A stretch of 53,420 bases of DNA from Anaeromassilibacillus sp. An250 (GTDB lineage Bacteria > Bacillota > Clostridia > Oscillospirales > Acutalibacteraceae): positions 1 to 53,420 of the forward strand of contig NZ_NFJK01000022.1 of the NCBI RefSeq assembly GCF_002159845.1, in the 5' to 3' direction. The notes under the pieces are model-generated. The model saw only the letters and a program-made list of their open reading frames with translations. It did no database searches and was not told where the DNA came from. Shown here piece after piece: positions 1-8,719 of this stretch. Made by a program: the position numbers and the translations under genes. Every line of letters starts with the position of its first letter. The stretch's first letter is position 1.

Positions 1-73
1 TAAGTCCGGTTCGGAGGGGAGTTCTCGGAAACCTGCCATAGCGATATGGCAAGGCGCTGGGTTCTTACCCTAC
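1..73 (+). mobile_element. 3' end of a group II intron (partial)
   Basis: The first bases resemble the end of a bacterial group II intron: a CCGGTTCGGAGGGG stretch like the 3' strand of domain V, a stable hairpin TGCCATA-GCGA-TATGGCA with a GNRA tetraloop (36-53), and an ending TTCTTACCCTAC of the kind seen at intron 3' ends. VirB6-like coding begins immediately after it, while upstream codons in the same frame start with a stop and bear no resemblance to VirB6. The catalytic core and any maturase lie left of the window. The 3' splice point is placed at 73/74 by inference. Confidence 0.7.
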
Positions 74-348
74 TTGTGACCTCGGTGGCTCCCATCCCTA
101 TGGCCACCATGATGGGCAAGGAATGGGGCGGTATGGGCCAGAACTATCTGCGCTCGTTGATCGCCCTGGGCTTCCAGGCATTTCTCATCATCGTCTGTGT
201 GGCGATCTACGCCGTGCTGGTGCAGAGTATTGCCACCGAATCCGACATCATTATGGCCATCTGGAGCTGCGTGGGCTATACGGTCCTGTTGTGCTTTACG
301 CTCTTTAAGACCGGCAGCCTCGCAAAATCCGTTTTCAATGCACATTAA
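74..348 (+). CDS. VirB6/TrbL-like conjugal transfer membrane protein, 3' exon (partial)
   Basis: About 91 codons match the C-terminus of the VirB6/TrbL-like polytopic protein of Tn1549-type ICEs, an inner-membrane part of the type IV secretion channel. Seen are a VTSVAPIPMATMMG segment, GQNYLRSLIALGFQAF, and two hydrophobic helices before the KTGSLAKSVF tail. An ATG at 46 lies in the same frame but belongs to the intron, so it is not the true start. The 5' exon is outside the window; intron splicing would rejoin the frame. prgI follows after 20 bp, as in related elements. Confidence 0.75.
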
Positions 349-368
349 CCAGGAAGGAGGTAATCCCT

Positions 369-791
369 TTGGCTTATGTACCTGTACCCAAGGATCTTAC
401 GAAAGTCAAAACCAAGGTCGCGTTCAACTTAACCAAGAGGCAGCTTGTCTGCTTCGGCGGCGGTGCGCTGATCGGCGTACCGCTTTTCTTCCTGCTCCGG
501 GGGCCTGTGGGAAACAGCGTGGCTGCCATGTGTATGATGCTGGTCATGCTGCCCTTCTTCATGCTGGCGATGTATGAAAAACACGGTCAGCCCCTGGAAA
601 AGATCGTGGGCAATATCATCAAGGTGGCCGTCATCCGGCCCAAGGAGCGCCCGTATCAGACCAACAACTTCTATGCCGTTTTGGAACGGCAGGAAAAACT
701 CGACAAGGAGGTGTATGACATTGTTCACGGTAATCAAAAGCTGGCTGCACCGGCTGTTCGGAAAAGACGAAAAGACCGCGCAGCCGGTTAA
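369..791 (+). CDS. PrgI family conjugation membrane protein
   Basis: A 140-residue protein starting at TTG 369 behind a strong AGGAAGGAGG site (350-359). It has the PrgI-family layout: a short amphipathic N-terminus with KDLTKVKTKV, then two adjacent hydrophobic segments (about residues 28-65) and a basic C-terminal tail. PrgI proteins occupy the VirB3-like position between VirB6 and VirB4 in Gram-positive conjugation systems. Its 3' end overlaps the start of virB4 by about 77 bp in another frame, typical of this module. The protein looks intact. Confidence 0.85.
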   Translation: MAYVPVPKDLTKVKTKVAFNLTKRQLVCFGGGALIGVPLFFLLRGPVGNSVAAMCMMLVMLPFFMLAMYEKHGQPLEKIVGNIIKVAVIRPKERPYQTNNFYAVLERQEKLDKEVYDIVHGNQKLAAPAVRKRRKDRAAG

Positions 792-2388
792 TCAGAAAAA
801 GATGAAAAAGCTGTCCCGCGCCGACAGAAAGCAGATCGAGGCTGCCATTGCCCGTGCCAATCGCACAGACAAAAAGAAAAAATCGGCTCAGGACAGTATC
901 CCCTATGAACGGATGTGGCCGGACGGCATCTGCCGTGTGGCAGGCAGCCGCTACACAAAGACCATCCAATTCCAGGACATCAACTATCAGCTCTCGCAGA
1001 ACGAGGACAAGACAGCGATCTTCGAGGGCTGGTGCGATTTCCTCAACTACTTCGACAGCTCCATTCAGTTCCAGCTGTCCTTTTTGAACCTGGCAGCCTC
1101 TGAGGAGACCTTTGCCCGCGCCATCAACATTCCTCTCCAGGGGGATGATTTTGACAGCATCCGGGTGGAGTACACCACCATGCTGCAAAACCAGCTGGCA
1201 AGAGGCAACAACGGTCTTATCAAGACCAAGTACCTGACTTTCGGCATCGACGCCGACAGCCTCAAGGCCGCCAAGCCCCGTCTGGAGCGCATTGAGACCG
1301 ACATTCTCAACAACTTCAAACGCCTGGGCGTGGCCGCCGAGACCCTGGACGGCAAGGCGCGGCTGGCACAGCTTCACGGCATTTTCCACATGGATGAACA
1401 GGTGCCGTTCCGCTTTGAATGGGACTGGCTGGCTCCGTCCGGTCTGTCCACCAAGGATTTCATCGCGCCGTCCGGCTTCGAGTTCCGCACCGGCAAACAG
1501 TTCCGTATGGGTAAAAAATACGGGGCTGTTTCTTTTTTGCAGATCCTCGCCCCGGAGCTGAATGACCGGATGCTGGCGGATTTTCTGGATATGGAAAGCT
1601 CTCTGATCGTCAGCCTGCATATCCAGTCCGTAGATCAGATCAAGGCCATCAAGACGGTCAAGCGGAAAATCACCGACCTGGATAAATCCAAAATTGAGGA
1701 ACAGAAAAAAGCCGTCCGCGCCGGATATGACATGGACATCATTCCCTCCGACCTTGCCACCTACGGTGCCGAGGCCAAGAAGCTCTTGCAGGATTTGCAG
1801 AGCCGAAACGAGCGAATGTTCCTTGTGACCTTCCTGGTGCTGAACACGGCGGACAATCCCCGGCAGCTGGGCAACAATGTGTTCCAGGCCAGTTCCATCG
1901 CACAGAAGTACAACTGCCAGCTGACAAGGCTTGACTTCCAGCAGGAAGAAGGGCTGATGTCTGCGCTGCCCTTGGGCCTCAATCAGATCGAGATTCAGCG
2001 GGGGCTGACCACCAGTTCCACGGCTATCTTTGTTCCGTTCACCACCCAGGAGCTTTTCCAGAACGGCAAAGAGGCGCTGTACTACGGTATCAACGCCCTG
2101 TCCAACAACCTCATCATGGTGGACCGCAAGCTGCTGAAAAACCCCAATGGACTGATTCTCGGCACCCCTGGTTCCGGCAAGTCCTTCAGCGCCAAGCGCG
2201 AGATCGCCAACTGTTTCCTGCTCACCAATGATGACATCATTATCTGCGACCCGGAGGCCGAGTACGCGCCCTTGGTGGAGCGCCTGCATGGGCAGGTCAT
2301 CAAGATTTCGCCCACCAGCAGCAATTACATTATACCACCTACGGAACCAGCCGTGCCAATGCCTACAAGATTCTGGAGGACAGCCTGA
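715..2388 (+). pseudogene. VirB4-like conjugation ATPase, truncated by deletion
   Basis: VirB4-family ATPases power type IV secretion during conjugation. The start is ATG 715 (AAGGAG at 705-710) or TTG 721. The N-terminal VirB4 domain is intact, and a Walker A motif GTPGSGKS lies near residue 483, followed by a DDIIICDPEAEY strand. Similarity stops near base 2328, after the ISPTS segment; the remaining ~20 codons are out-of-frame helicase sequence ending at 2388. The protein is about 557 residues against roughly 800 for the family. The C-terminal half of the motor domain, including its later ATPase motifs, is gone, so the product should not support transfer. An assembly collapse could give the same picture. 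Confidence 0.8.
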
Positions 2389-5243
2389 ACCTGCGGGATG
2401 TCCGTATCTACGACACCATAGAGGATGCAGACGGCAAAGAGCGCCGGGTGTTGAATGCCAAAGAGACCACCCTGGCCGCCCAAAAGCAGCAAGCGATCCG
2501 GGACGCTTTCAAAGACTGGATTTGGAAAGACCCGGACCGCCGCCAAGCTCTGGTCCGCCAGTACAATGAGGAAATGAACTCCACCCGTCCCCGTGAATAC
2601 GACGGCGGACACATTACTTTCGGTGGTATGAACCCGGCCATCACCTTGCGGGAACACCAGAAAAACGCTATCGCTCATGTGCTGTACGGCGGCAATACGC
2701 TGCTGGCACACGAGGTAGGCGCTGGCAAAACCTTTGAAATGGTGGCTGCCGCCATGGAGAGTAAGCGCCTGGGCTTGTGTCAGAAATCCCTCTTTGTGGT
2801 GCCGAACCATCTGACCGAACAATGGGCGTCGGAGTTTCTGCGGCTCTATCCTTCCGCCAACATTCTTGTCACCACCAAAAAGGACTTTGAGACCCACAAC
2901 CGCAAGAAGTTCTGCGCCCGCATTGCCACCGGCGATTATGACGCCATCATCATGGGACACAGCCAGTTTGAGAAAATCCCCATCAGCCGAGAGCGTCAGG
3001 AACGGCTCCTTCAGGAGCAGATCGACGAGATCACCGAGGGCATTGCCGAGGTGAAGTACAGCGGCGGTGAGCGTTTCACGGTCAAGCAGTTGGAACGCAC
3101 CAAGAAGTCCCTGGAAGCCCGGCTGGAGAAATTGCAGGCCGAGAGCCGCAAGGACGATGTGGTAACATTCGAGCAGTTGGGTGTGGACCGCCTGTTCGTC
3201 GATGAGGCGCATAACTATAAAAACCTGTTTTTATACACCAAGATGCGGAATGTGGCAGGTCTCTCCACAAGCGATGCCCAAAAGTCCAGCGATATGTTTG
3301 CAAAGTGTCGCTATATGGATGAACTGACCGGAAACCGTGGTGTGATTTTCGCCACTGGCACCCCCGTATCGAACAGCATGACCGAACTTTACACCATGCA
3401 GCGGTATCTCCAGTATGACCGCCTGCAAGAGCTGAACATGACCCACTTCGACTGCTGGGCCAGCCGCTTCGGAGAAACCGTCACGGCGCTGGAGCTGGCA
3501 CCGGAAGGCACCGGCTACCGGGCAAGAACGAGATTCAGCAAGTTTTTCAACCTCCCGGAGCTGATGAACTTGTTCCGTGAAGTTGCCGACATCAAAACCG
3601 CCGATCAGCTGAACTTGCCCACCCCGGAGGTGGAATACCACAACATCGTGGCCCAGCCTACTGAACACCAAAAAGAGATGGTGCAGGTTCTCTCCGAGCG
3701 CGCCTCCAGGGTACACAGCGGCAGCGTTGACCCCTCAGAGGACAATATGCTCAAGATTACCGGCGATGGCCGCAAGCTGGGTCTGGACCAGCGTATCATC
3801 AACCAGCTGCTGCCGGATGAACCCGGCACCAAGGTCAATCAGTGTGTGGGTAATATCATGCAGATCTGGCGGGACGGCGAGGCTGACAAGCTGACCCAGC
3901 TGGTATTCTGCGACATTTCCACGCCCCAGGCAGCCCCCTCCAAAAAGGCAGCCAAACAGCTGGATAATCCCACACTTCATGCGCTGGAACAGGCTGTGCC
4001 GTTGGATGAGCCTGAGCCTGCCTTTACCATCTATGAGGACATCCGCCAGAAGCTCATCGCCCAGGGAATGCCCGCCGAGCAGATTGCTTTTATCCACGAA
4101 GCCAAGACCGAGGTGCAGAAGAAAGAACTGTTTTCCAAGGTTCGCACTGGGCAGGTGCGCGTCCTGCTGGGCAGCACCTCCAAAATGGGCGCTGGCACCA
4201 ATGTGCAGGACCGGCTTGTGGCGCTCCATGACCTGGATTGTCCGTGGCGTCCGGGAGACCTTGCCCAGCGCAAGGGCCGTATCGAGCGCCAGGGCAACCA
4301 GAATCCGCTGGTCCATGTGTACCGCTATGTTACCGAGGGAACTTTCGATGCCTACCTGTGGCAGACGGTGGAGAACAAACAGAAATTCATTTCGCAAATC
4401 ATGACCAGCAAAAGCCCGGTCCGCTCCTGCGATGATGTGGACGAAACGGCGCTGTCCTTTGCCGAGATCAAGGCCCTGTGCGCCGGAGACCCCCGTATCA
4501 AGGAGCGCATGGATTTGGATGTGGAGGTTGCGCGTCTGAAGCTGATGAAAGCTGACCATCAGAGCAAGCAGTACCGCCTGGAGGATCAGTTGCTCAAATA
4601 CTTCCCCCAGGAAATCGAAACTAACAAGGGGTTTATTAAAGGCTTTGAAGCGGATCTGGAGACCCTGGCCGCCCATCCTCACCCGGAGGATGGCTTTGCT
4701 GGAATGGAGATCCGGGGCGATGTGCTGACTGACAAAGAAAACGCCGGTGCAGCCTTGCTAGACGCCTGTAAGGAGGTCAAAGGCTCCGAACCGGTGCAGA
4801 TCGGCAGCTATCGGGGCTTTACTATGTCCGTGGAGTTTTCCGCTTGGAAACAGGAATATACGCTCCTGTTGAAAGGCCAGATGACCCACCGGGCAAGCCT
4901 CGGCACAGACCCGCGCGGAAACCTCACCCGTATCGACAATGCACTGGCTCAAATGCCTCAGCGTTTGGAAGCCGTGAAAAACCAGCTGGACAACCTTTAC
5001 CAACAGCAGGCCGCAGCCAAAGAGGAAATCGGAAAGCCGTTTCCCTTTGAGGATGATCTGCGAGTCAAGTCCGCCCGTCTGGTGGAACTGGACACGCTGC
5101 TGAATATTGACGGCAAGGGCCATGCCCAGCCGGAAACTGTGGTTGCCAAGAGCGCACGGCCTTCGGTGCTGGACAGCTTGAAGCGCCCGGTGCCACCCCG
5201 TAGCCCTGAAAAGAAACCGAAACAACATGAGGAGGTGCGATAA
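2331..5243 (+). pseudogene. C-terminal SNF2-type helicase part of the giant ICE methylase/helicase
   Basis: The open frame from 2331 (first recognisable residues YTTYGTSRANAYKI) encodes about 970 residues of the SNF2-like half of the very large methylase/helicase of Tn1549-type ICEs. Visible motifs are Walker A EVGAGKT, DEAH box FVDEAHN, ATGTPVSNS (motif III-like), and GAGTNVQDR with QRKGRIERQG (motifs V/VI). A coiled-coil-rich C-terminus follows. The N-terminal methylase region, normally more than 1000 residues, is absent because the gene is joined to virB4. A GTG at 2448 could start a shortened product, but no good ribosome site precedes it. Cellular role: probably protection or processing of the element's DNA (inference). 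Confidence 0.8.
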
Positions 5244-5244
5244 C

Positions 5245-6051
5245 ATGAATACCAACGATCTGAATACGGCCCTTTATGAGAAGATGGCCGCTGAACAGGA
5301 CAAATACCGGGACTGGCTGAAAAGCCAGCCCCCGGAGGAAATCCTGCACCATACCTATGAGTACACCGTCCGGGAGGACATTGTGATGGCGATGGAGGAC
5401 TTGGAGCTGACCGATGCCCAGGCCCAGGCGCTTTTGGATTCGCCTACACCGCTGGCCGATGTGTACCGTCACTTTGAGAAGCTGGAGACCGGCTACATGG
5501 ATGTGATCCGGGACAGCATTGAAAACCGAGCGGATGATGTGTGTAAGGTTTTGGAAGAACAGCGGTCCATCCCTCTCTATCTCCATTCTGCCGCCTATGC
5601 GTCCCAGCATGGGGAGATGGCACAATATAACCGCTCTTATCAGGCAAACTTTGACTGTAAAGAGGCCATTGAACACGCCATCAGCGCCCACTATGCGGAT
5701 AACCGACTGGATACGGAGTCTGCGGTTAAGGCGGTGCTGGAAAAGTTCGGGTCGGAACGAGTACAGTTCATCCTTGCCAACACCATCCAGCATAAGGACA
5801 GCGACGGTCGCGTTTCCCGTGACAACAAAGCCTGGGCAAAGACCATTCCCATGCCGGAGGACAGCGGCACTTCGCGCCACTGTGCTTATCTGGTTGTGGA
5901 TGAGGTCAATCTTGGTCTGACCGATCTGTTTACACGGCAGGCACGAAAAACGCTTCAGGAACCGGAGAAAGGCTCTGTCTTGCAAAAGCTCAAACAGGAG
6001 CCTACCACCCACAAGCCTGCTTTATCGAAGAAACAGGAGCCGGAACGATGA
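5245..6051 (+). CDS. DUF3849/DUF3848-type ICE protein
   Basis: This 268-residue protein starts at ATG 5245, one base after the helicase stop, behind GAGGAGGTGCG. The N-terminus (NTALYEKMAAEQDKYRDWL) and the middle part (IPLYLHSAAYASQHGEMAQYNRS, then DCKEAIEHAIS) match the paired DUF3848 and DUF3849 pattern carried in this position by Tn1549-like elements. The C-terminus is charged and probably disordered. No catalytic residues are evident and the function is unknown. The gene overlaps the downstream mobC-like gene by 4 bp (ATGA), implying translational coupling in the mobilisation operon. Confidence 0.75.
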   Translation: MNTNDLNTALYEKMAAEQDKYRDWLKSQPPEEILHHTYEYTVREDIVMAMEDLELTDAQAQALLDSPTPLADVYRHFEKLETGYMDVIRDSIENRADDVCKVLEEQRSIPLYLHSAAYASQHGEMAQYNRSYQANFDCKEAIEHAISAHYADNRLDTESAVKAVLEKFGSERVQFILANTIQHKDSDGRVSRDNKAWAKTIPMPEDSGTSRHCAYLVVDEVNLGLTDLFTRQARKTLQEPEKGSVLQKLKQEPTTHKPALSKKQEPER

Positions 6052-6392
6052 GCGCCAAAAAGCGTAAACGGGATGTGCCGGTCCTGTTTTGGGTTTCCGA
6101 TGCGGAGATGGAAGCGATCCAGCAGAAAATGGCACAGTTCGGAACAAAAAACCTGAGCGCCTATCTGCGGAAGATGGCTGTGGACGGCTATGTGGTACAG
6201 CTGGACTTGCCGGAGCTGAAGGAACTGGTATCCCTGTTGCGCCGAAGCAGCAATAACCTGAACCAGCTCACCCGACGGGTACATGAAACGGGGCGGATTT
6301 ATGATGCTGACCTGGAGGATATAGCCCAACGGCAGGAGCAGTTATGGGAGGGCGTGAAAGAAATCCTAACCCAGCTTTCCAGGCTTTCGTAA
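6048..6392 (+). CDS. MobC-like relaxosome accessory protein
   Basis: A 114-residue basic protein with the MobC-family pattern: an N-terminal ribbon-helix-helix-like segment (VLFWVSDAEMEAIQQKM, then NLSAYLRKMAVDGYV) and a C-terminal helix RRSSNNLNQLTRRVHETGRIY, the conserved SNNLNQ motif of the family. MobC proteins bind near oriT and help the relaxase nick one strand. It overlaps the upstream gene by ATGA and is followed by a strong terminator. The relaxase lies 3.5 kb downstream with toxin-antitoxin and SLOG cargo in between, which suggests later insertions between the two. Confidence 0.85.
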   Translation: MSAKKRKRDVPVLFWVSDAEMEAIQQKMAQFGTKNLSAYLRKMAVDGYVVQLDLPELKELVSLLRRSSNNLNQLTRRVHETGRIYDADLEDIAQRQEQLWEGVKEILTQLSRLS

Positions 6393-6413
6393 CAGGGATA
6401 TATGCCCCAACTG

Positions 6414-6460
6414 CGGAGGGAGGAACGGCGTTCTTTTCGCCGCGCCTTCCTCCGTTTTTT
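6414..6460 (+). terminator. Rho-independent terminator after mobC
   Basis: CGGAGGGAGG (6414-6423) pairs with CCTTCCTCCG (6445-6454) through one G-T wobble, with a further ACGGCG/CGCCGC stem inside, and is followed by six T residues. Confidence 0.85.
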
Positions 6461-6544
6461 CTTTTGCCCATATCCTTGTCTTTTTGAAATGTTGGAAGGA
6501 TAATATGGGTAGAAAACAGATTGCCGCAAAGGAGTTGAGAATAG

Positions 6545-6850
6545 ATGAAAACCTTTGAGAAGGTGTTGGAGATTTTTCGTGAGTATTTGGACTGTGATCT
6601 AGAGGAAGAAGTCCTCCCTTGTCGAGAAGGTTATCTCCGCGTCACATGGAATGGAGATTCCCGCTACTGTGTGGATGGACTTCTCAGCCGGACACCGGAC
6701 GAACTATTCGAGGTGCTGTTATCTGATTATCGCAGCTATGAGGAACTGCGGCTAACCAAAGGATGCCGAGAAGTGACGGAAGAAGATGAAAGACAGGCAG
6801 AAATTCTCTGTCAGAGCTTTCGGGAACGATGGAAGGAGGAAGAAAAATGA
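6545..6850 (+). CDS. Small acidic ICE protein, paralogue of the gene at 11655
   Basis: A 101-residue acidic protein starting MKTFEKVLEIFREYL at ATG 6545 behind AAGGAGTTGAG. It has no transmembrane segment or metal motif. The N-terminus and the overall spacing (TFEKVLE, EYLxxD, LEEEVLP, a Gly-Tyr strand, then DELFEVLLSDYRSYEE and a C-terminal helix with AEILCQ) align with the 98-residue protein at 11655. Small proteins of this type are common in clostridial ICEs; no function is known to me. Its stop overlaps the next start (ATGA), so it is co-translated with the membrane protein that follows. Confidence 0.7.
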   Translation: MKTFEKVLEIFREYLDCDLEEEVLPCREGYLRVTWNGDSRYCVDGLLSRTPDELFEVLLSDYRSYEELRLTKGCREVTEEDERQAEILCQSFRERWKEEEK

Positions 6851-7158
6851 GGGCGATCTGGTTCATTCTGAAACTGCCGTTGAAGATTTTAATGGCTCCG
6901 GTGATTCTGTCGCTGACCCTGTTCGTCTGGATTTGTGTGGGGATTGTCTATGTCTCCGGTTTGGTGCTGGGGCTTATCAGCATGGTGGTTGCCCTGCTGG
7001 GTGTGGCAGTTCTGATTACTTACTCCTTGCAAAACGGCATTATCCTGCTGGTGATAGCATTTCTCATTAGTCCCTATGGTTTGCCAATGGCTGCAATCTG
7101 GCTACTGGGCAAGGTACAGGACTTGAAGTTTATCATTCAAGATTTGGTTTATGGATAA
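6847..7158 (+). CDS. CD1845-family small membrane protein
   Basis: A 103-residue, very hydrophobic protein with an N-terminal MRAIWFILKLPLKIL motif and three to four predicted membrane helices, matching the small CD1845-type proteins of Tn1549-like ICEs. The ATG start at 6847 overlaps the upstream stop and has GGAAGGAGGAA before it. The role is unknown; it is conserved in this family of elements and probably sits in the cytoplasmic membrane. A strong bidirectional terminator follows directly. Confidence 0.75.
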   Translation: MRAIWFILKLPLKILMAPVILSLTLFVWICVGIVYVSGLVLGLISMVVALLGVAVLITYSLQNGIILLVIAFLISPYGLPMAAIWLLGKVQDLKFIIQDLVYG

Positions 7159-7162
7159 TATG

Positions 7163-7193
7163 AAAACCTCCGACGAATTTCGTCGGAGGTTTT
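7163..7193. terminator. Bidirectional terminator
   Basis: AAAACCTCCGACGAA (7163-7177) is the exact reverse complement of TTCGTCGGAGGTTTT (7179-7193). The A and T tracts on both sides let it work in both directions between the converging genes at 6847 (+) and 7192 (-). Confidence 0.9.
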
Positions 7194-7431
7194 ATGGTTC
7201 TAGGTTATCTTCTTGAAAAAGCGGCGATGCAAAAAAGGTATCTATCCCAATCCCCATTCCTTGGCACATCTCATGAATGATCCGTAGCTTAACCGAATCA
7301 TACGAGCAGTTGATGACATTTCCAATCGTAGACTTGGGAACACCGCTTTTCATATACAGTTGATATTGTGTCATTTTTCTTTCATCTAGTAATTCTAACA
7401 GACGTTTGCTTACCGCCTCGTTTAGCTTCAT
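7192..7431 (-). CDS. XRE-family helix-turn-helix repressor, short
   Basis: About 79 residues on the minus strand, starting MKLNEAVSKRLLELL at 7431 (an ATG at 7440 is possible). The XRE helix-turn-helix is clear: MTQYQLYMKSGVPKSTIGNV, followed by a third helix CQGMGIGIDTFF. Little is left beyond the DNA-binding domain. It is transcribed divergently from the SLOG gene across a 120-bp AT-rich region with a TACTA-n4-TAGTA dyad at 7455-7468, so it probably represses itself and the SLOG gene (inference). Confidence 0.8.
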   Translation of the reverse strand: MKLNEAVSKRLLELLDERKMTQYQLYMKSGVPKSTIGNVINCSYDSVKLRIIHEMCQGMGIGIDTFFASPLFQEDNLEP

Positions 7432-7454
7432 TCTATACACCGCCCCTGTGACTG

Positions 7455-7468
7455 TACTATATTTAGTA
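7455..7468. promoter_or_regulatory. Candidate operator in the XRE/SLOG divergent region
   Basis: TACTA-TATT-TAGTA is a short dyad between the XRE gene and the SLOG gene. A related TGTACTAATA lies near 7503. Binding by the neighbouring XRE protein is inferred. Confidence 0.35.
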
Positions 7469-7551
7469 TATGGGCAGTTTTGCTAAAATTGGTCCCTGTA
7501 CCTGTACTAATAGAGCTATTTGCAGTATGATGGTAATAGGGGTGCCATCGT

Positions 7552-7989
7552 ATGAACGTAACTTTTTGTGGCCATTCGCAAATCACAAAGGCAGACAATA
7601 TTGCGAATTGGCTTCGCAATGTAACACAAGACCTAATTGAGCAAGGAGCAACAACTTTTTATCTTGGAGGATATGGAGAGTTCGACAGTTTAGCAGCGTC
7701 TATTTTACGGGAACAAAAGAAAAAGTATCCGCAAATCGAGCTGGTTCTTGTATTGGCATATTTGAACACTGGCCGGGATGTTTCTGGCTATGACAGTACC
7801 GTGTATCCACCGCTGGAAAACGTACCGCGCCGTTTTTCGATTTCTCATAGAAATCGCTGGATGGTAGAGTCCGCCGATGTAGTGGTGGCCTATGTTCTCC
7901 ATGATTGGGGCGGAGCAGCCACAACGTTACGGTGTGCCAAACAGAAAAAGAAGCAGATTATTTCATATCGTGATGAAATGGGCAGCTGA
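7552..7989 (+). CDS. SLOG-family protein (DUF1273/YpsA-like)
   Basis: A 145-residue protein with a Rossmann-like SLOG fold pattern: MNVTFCGHSQI at the N-terminus, FYLGGYGEFDSLAASIL after the first helix, ELVLVLAYLNT, then the RNRWMVESADVVVAYVLHDWGGAATTL segment typical of DUF1273/YpsA-like proteins. SLOG proteins bind nucleotide-like ligands, and some take part in conflict systems; the ligand here is unknown. ATG 7552 follows AGGGGTG. The AT-rich, divergent pair with the XRE gene looks like a cargo unit placed between mobC and the relaxase. Confidence 0.75.
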   Translation: MNVTFCGHSQITKADNIANWLRNVTQDLIEQGATTFYLGGYGEFDSLAASILREQKKKYPQIELVLVLAYLNTGRDVSGYDSTVYPPLENVPRRFSISHRNRWMVESADVVVAYVLHDWGGAATTLRCAKQKKKQIISYRDEMGS

Positions 7990-8072
7990 GGTTGTCTATT
8001 TTGCTGCCACTTCATATTTCCAAAACTGTTGAACGTTAAGCTGTCGGTAAAATTATGCCGAATTTTCATCAC

Positions 8073-8107
8073 TTTACTTTTGAACTAATATTGCTTATAA
8101 TATTAGT
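8073..8107 (+). promoter_or_regulatory. abiE promoter with a perfect inverted-repeat operator
   Basis: TTTACT (8073-8078) and TATAAT (8096-8101) are separated by 17 bp. ACTAATATT (8084-8092) and AATATTAGT (8099-8107) form a perfect 9-bp inverted repeat across the -10 element. AbiEi antitoxins are known to repress their own operon by binding inverted repeats at the promoter, so this is the likely operator. Confidence 0.7.
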
Positions 8108-8125
8108 GTGAAAGGAAGTGGTACG

Positions 8126-8719
8126 GTGGGACAATTTGAACAGCTGGATCAGCTGCTGGAAACACAGGATGGGATGCTGCGAACAGCTCAAGTAGTATCT
8201 GCTGGTATTTCTAAGCCTGTTTTTTATGATTATGTGCACTCACGGGAATTGGAGCGGGTCGCGCATGGAATTTATCTTTCCAAGGATGCCTGGGTCGATG
8301 CCATGTACTTACTTCATCTGCGGGTCGAACAGGCAGTGTTTTCCCATGAGACAGCTTTATTTTTTCACGATCTGACAGACCGCGAGCCGCTGGAATATAC
8401 GGTCACAGTCAAGACCGGATATAATCCCTCCAAGCTGAAAGCAGAGGGCGTACAGGTATTCACCATTAAGGCGGAACTGCATGGGGTGGGCCTGACAACG
8501 GCTCAGACACCATTTGGGCATACAGTTCCTGTCTATGACCTGGAGCGCACCATCTGCGACCTGCTCCGCAGCAGGAACAACATGGAGATGCAGACTTTTC
8601 AAGGGGCATTAAAGATGTATGCCAGAAGAAAAGACAAAGACCTGCGGACATTGATGCGGTATGCCGGTATGTTCCGGGTAGAAAAAATTCTGCGGCAGTA
8701 TTTGGAGGTGCTTTTATGA
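8126..8719 (+). CDS. abiEi: AbiEi-family type IV antitoxin
   Basis: This 197-residue protein has the N-terminal winged-helix of AbiEi antitoxins (GMLRTAQVVSAGISKPVFYDYV, then the LERVAHGIYL strand) and the AbiEi C-terminal domain (HETALFFHDLTD, VPVYDLERTICDLLRSR). The GTG at 8126 is favoured because GAAAGGAAGTGG lies just upstream; a GTG at 8108 in the same frame would sit in the operator. AbiEi neutralises AbiEii without binding it (type IV) and represses the operon. Its 3' end overlaps abiEii by ATGA. It probably stabilises the element or acts in phage defence. Confidence 0.9.
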   Translation: MGQFEQLDQLLETQDGMLRTAQVVSAGISKPVFYDYVHSRELERVAHGIYLSKDAWVDAMYLLHLRVEQAVFSHETALFFHDLTDREPLEYTVTVKTGYNPSKLKAEGVQVFTIKAELHGVGLTTAQTPFGHTVPVYDLERTICDLLRSRNNMEMQTFQGALKMYARRKDKDLRTLMRYAGMFRVEKILRQYLEVLL

